Below, in pieces: positions 42,648 to 43,498 of a stretch of 43,498 nt of DNA. This DNA comes from Streptomyces alkaliterrae (lineage in GTDB: Bacteria > Actinomycetota > Actinomycetes > Streptomycetales > Streptomycetaceae), in assembly GCF_007097205.2 (NCBI RefSeq), contig NZ_VJYK02000008.1, positions 1 through 43,498 of the forward strand, given 5' to 3'. The number at the start of each line of letters is the position of its first letter. The first letter of the stretch is position 1. The notes beneath the pieces were generated by a model. The model was not told the origin of the DNA. It did not search any database and worked only from the letters and a program-made list of their open reading frames with translations. The position numbers and the translations under genes are program-made.

Positions 42648-43202
42648 TCAGAGCAGGTTCTCCAGCTCCTGTGTGGCGTACCACAGCAGCTCGTGGTCCT
42701 CCGCCTCGGCCAGTGTCCCGGCGGCGTCCTTGCCCTCCGCGCCGCCGGGCCCGGCCAGCGCCCTGGCGGCCGCCTGGACGGCCTCCGCGGCGTCCTCGGC
42801 GTCCACGTGCACGGCCGCCACCCGCGACAGCGGCAGCGGGCGGGCCAGCCGGACCTCGCCCAGCCGCTCGTCACCCTCGCCGCGCTCGCCGCCGGAACCG
42901 CCCTCGCCGCCGTCCTGCCCGTCCTGCCCGTCCTGCCCGTCCGGTCGGACGTCCCGGTCGGCGACGTCGGCCGCGAGAACCACCCGGCGGCGCGCCGCGT
43001 CCTGGTCGGCGGCCAGCAGCCGCAGGCTCGCCCGGGCGGCCCGGCCGAGCGCCGCGTACTCCAGCTCCTCCAGATCGTCCGAACCGGACCACGCGCGCAG
43101 TCCCGGCGTCACCGCATAGGCCGTGAGCGGGGCCGGGCCCACCTCGCCCTCCTGGTGCGCGGCGGCGAGACCGGGGAGGGTGAGAGGAAGGTAGACGCGC
43201 AT
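42648..43202 (-). CDS. DUF6912 family protein
   Basis: 184-residue cytoplasmic protein of unknown function. The N-terminal signature MRVYLPLTLPGLAAAH and later PAPLTAYAVTPGLRAW and DDLEELEYAALGRAARASLR match actinobacterial proteins catalogued, as I recall, as DUF6912; the C-terminus AEDHELLWYATQELENLL also belongs to it. A low-complexity loop in the middle (GQDGQDGQDGGEGGSGGERG) comes from a 9-bp microsatellite and probably varies among strains. No catalytic motif recognised. Upstream of the HAD phosphatase gene on the same strand. Confidence 0.82.
   Translation of the reverse strand: MRVYLPLTLPGLAAAHQEGEVGPAPLTAYAVTPGLRAWSGSDDLEELEYAALGRAARASLRLLAADQDAARRRVVLAADVADRDVRPDGQDGQDGQDGGEGGSGGERGEGDERLGEVRLARPLPLSRVAAVHVDAEDAAEAVQAAARALAGPGGAEGKDAAGTLAEAEDHELLWYATQELENLL
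42912..42938 (-). repeat. 9-bp microsatellite in the DUF6912 gene
   Basis: Three exact copies of GTCCTGCCC (plus strand) and a partial fourth, coding (GQD)n in frame. Length changes would add or remove three residues without a frameshift. Confidence 0.8.
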
Positions 43203-43369
43203 GACTGCCGCTTTCGTGTAAGGCCGGGACCGCAGTGACCGTCAGTTTACGGCGCGCTGTCGGCGCCGACCCGACGCGTCCGCCGGCCCGCAGGACCCCG
43301 CGCCGCCCCACCGACGCCGCAGGTCGCCCCGGGACCGCGGTCAAGGAGCGTCCGGGGGGTCCGCCTGAT

Positions 43370-43408
43370 AGGTGAATTCACCTCGTTCACCCGGACAGAC
43401 GCCGGGTG
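43370..43408. promoter_or_regulatory. two palindromes in a divergent promoter region
   Basis: A perfect 14-bp palindrome AGGTGAATTCACCT at 43370-43383, then CACCCGG-N7-CCGGGTG at 43388-43408. They lie in the 290 bases between the DUF6912 gene and the plus-strand start at 43493. Likely regulator sites; the protein is unknown. Confidence 0.4.
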
Positions 43409-43492
43409 CGTTTGCGGCGGTCGGCACCGCTCGCTACAACCGTGCAAAAGCTACTGCCCGGTAGAAATCGGGCCCGACCGCACGGGGACACC

Positions 43493-43498
43493 ATGACC
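43493..43498 (+). CDS. probable start of a plus-strand gene (cut by window)
   Basis: ATG-ACC at the very end, preceded by GGGGA at about 7 bases, a reasonable ribosome-binding site, and by a 290-base gap containing palindromes. Only two codons are visible, so nothing can be said about the product. Confidence 0.35.

Overview
This is a high-GC actinobacterial chromosome segment, almost certainly from Streptomyces or a very close relative. The evidence is the extreme third-position G/C, frequent GTG and TTG starts, a DasR-type operator, SigR-type promoters, a tmRNA with tag ANTKRDSFALAA, and a gene order that I recognise from memory as the S. coelicolor SCO2943 to SCO3001 core region (hexosaminidase/ABC transporter, murA, hupA, malic enzyme, sigU, ssrA-smpB, ftsEX, prfB, two Ser/Thr kinases, NAD-glutamate dehydrogenase). 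It is mostly conserved core chromosome with a few local insertions.

Layout. 1-4647: a minus-strand operon for amino-sugar uptake and cleavage (binding protein, two permeases, GH20 hexosaminidase cut by the window edge), with an operator-like palindrome in front. 4885-6027: small conserved genes (TM protein, DUF3039, YqgE/AlgH). 6254-7582: murA. 7662-11178: four accessory-looking genes (Rossmann oxidoreductase, secreted EEP-family nuclease/phosphatase, GntR/HutC regulator, HAD phosphatase) between murA and hupA. 11310-13383: HU protein and ACT-domain malic enzyme. 13549-13726: a previously unassigned-looking intergenic unit with a SigR-type promoter, a well-folded RNA and a strong terminator. 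13757-17478: HelD-like RNA polymerase-associated motor and an ECF sigma/anti-sigma pair. 17817-19754: GH19 chitinase with a DasR site, a YefM-YoeB type toxin-antitoxin pair and an orphan antitoxin. 19831-20832: tmRNA and SmpB. 20850-23735: PDZ/S41 protease, FtsX, FtsE. 24130-25136: small zinc-ribbon membrane protein and a sortase-anchored LAETG protein. 25461-30472: atypical response regulator, RF2, two membrane Ser/Thr kinases. 30838-36401: FHA-FtsK/EccC-like ATPase and a GT2/glycerophosphotransferase hybrid. 36497-43202: giant NAD-glutamate dehydrogenase, HAD phosphatase, DUF6912 protein. At 43493 a plus-strand gene probably begins.

How parts may work together. The hexosaminidase operon and the chitinase form a chitin/GlcNAc use theme; the transporter has no ATPase gene, so it probably borrows the shared MsiK-type ATPase. 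The tmRNA and the new sRNA candidate both have GGGAAT-N18-GTT promoters, which suggests coordinated induction by thiol-oxidative stress. The kinase at 28751-30472 carries four evenly spaced Thr-x-Val-Leu/Met motifs beside its membrane anchor and is divergent from an FHA-domain ATPase, which suggests a phospho-dependent docking pair.

All functional calls rest on reading motifs by eye and family knowledge; no database search was run.
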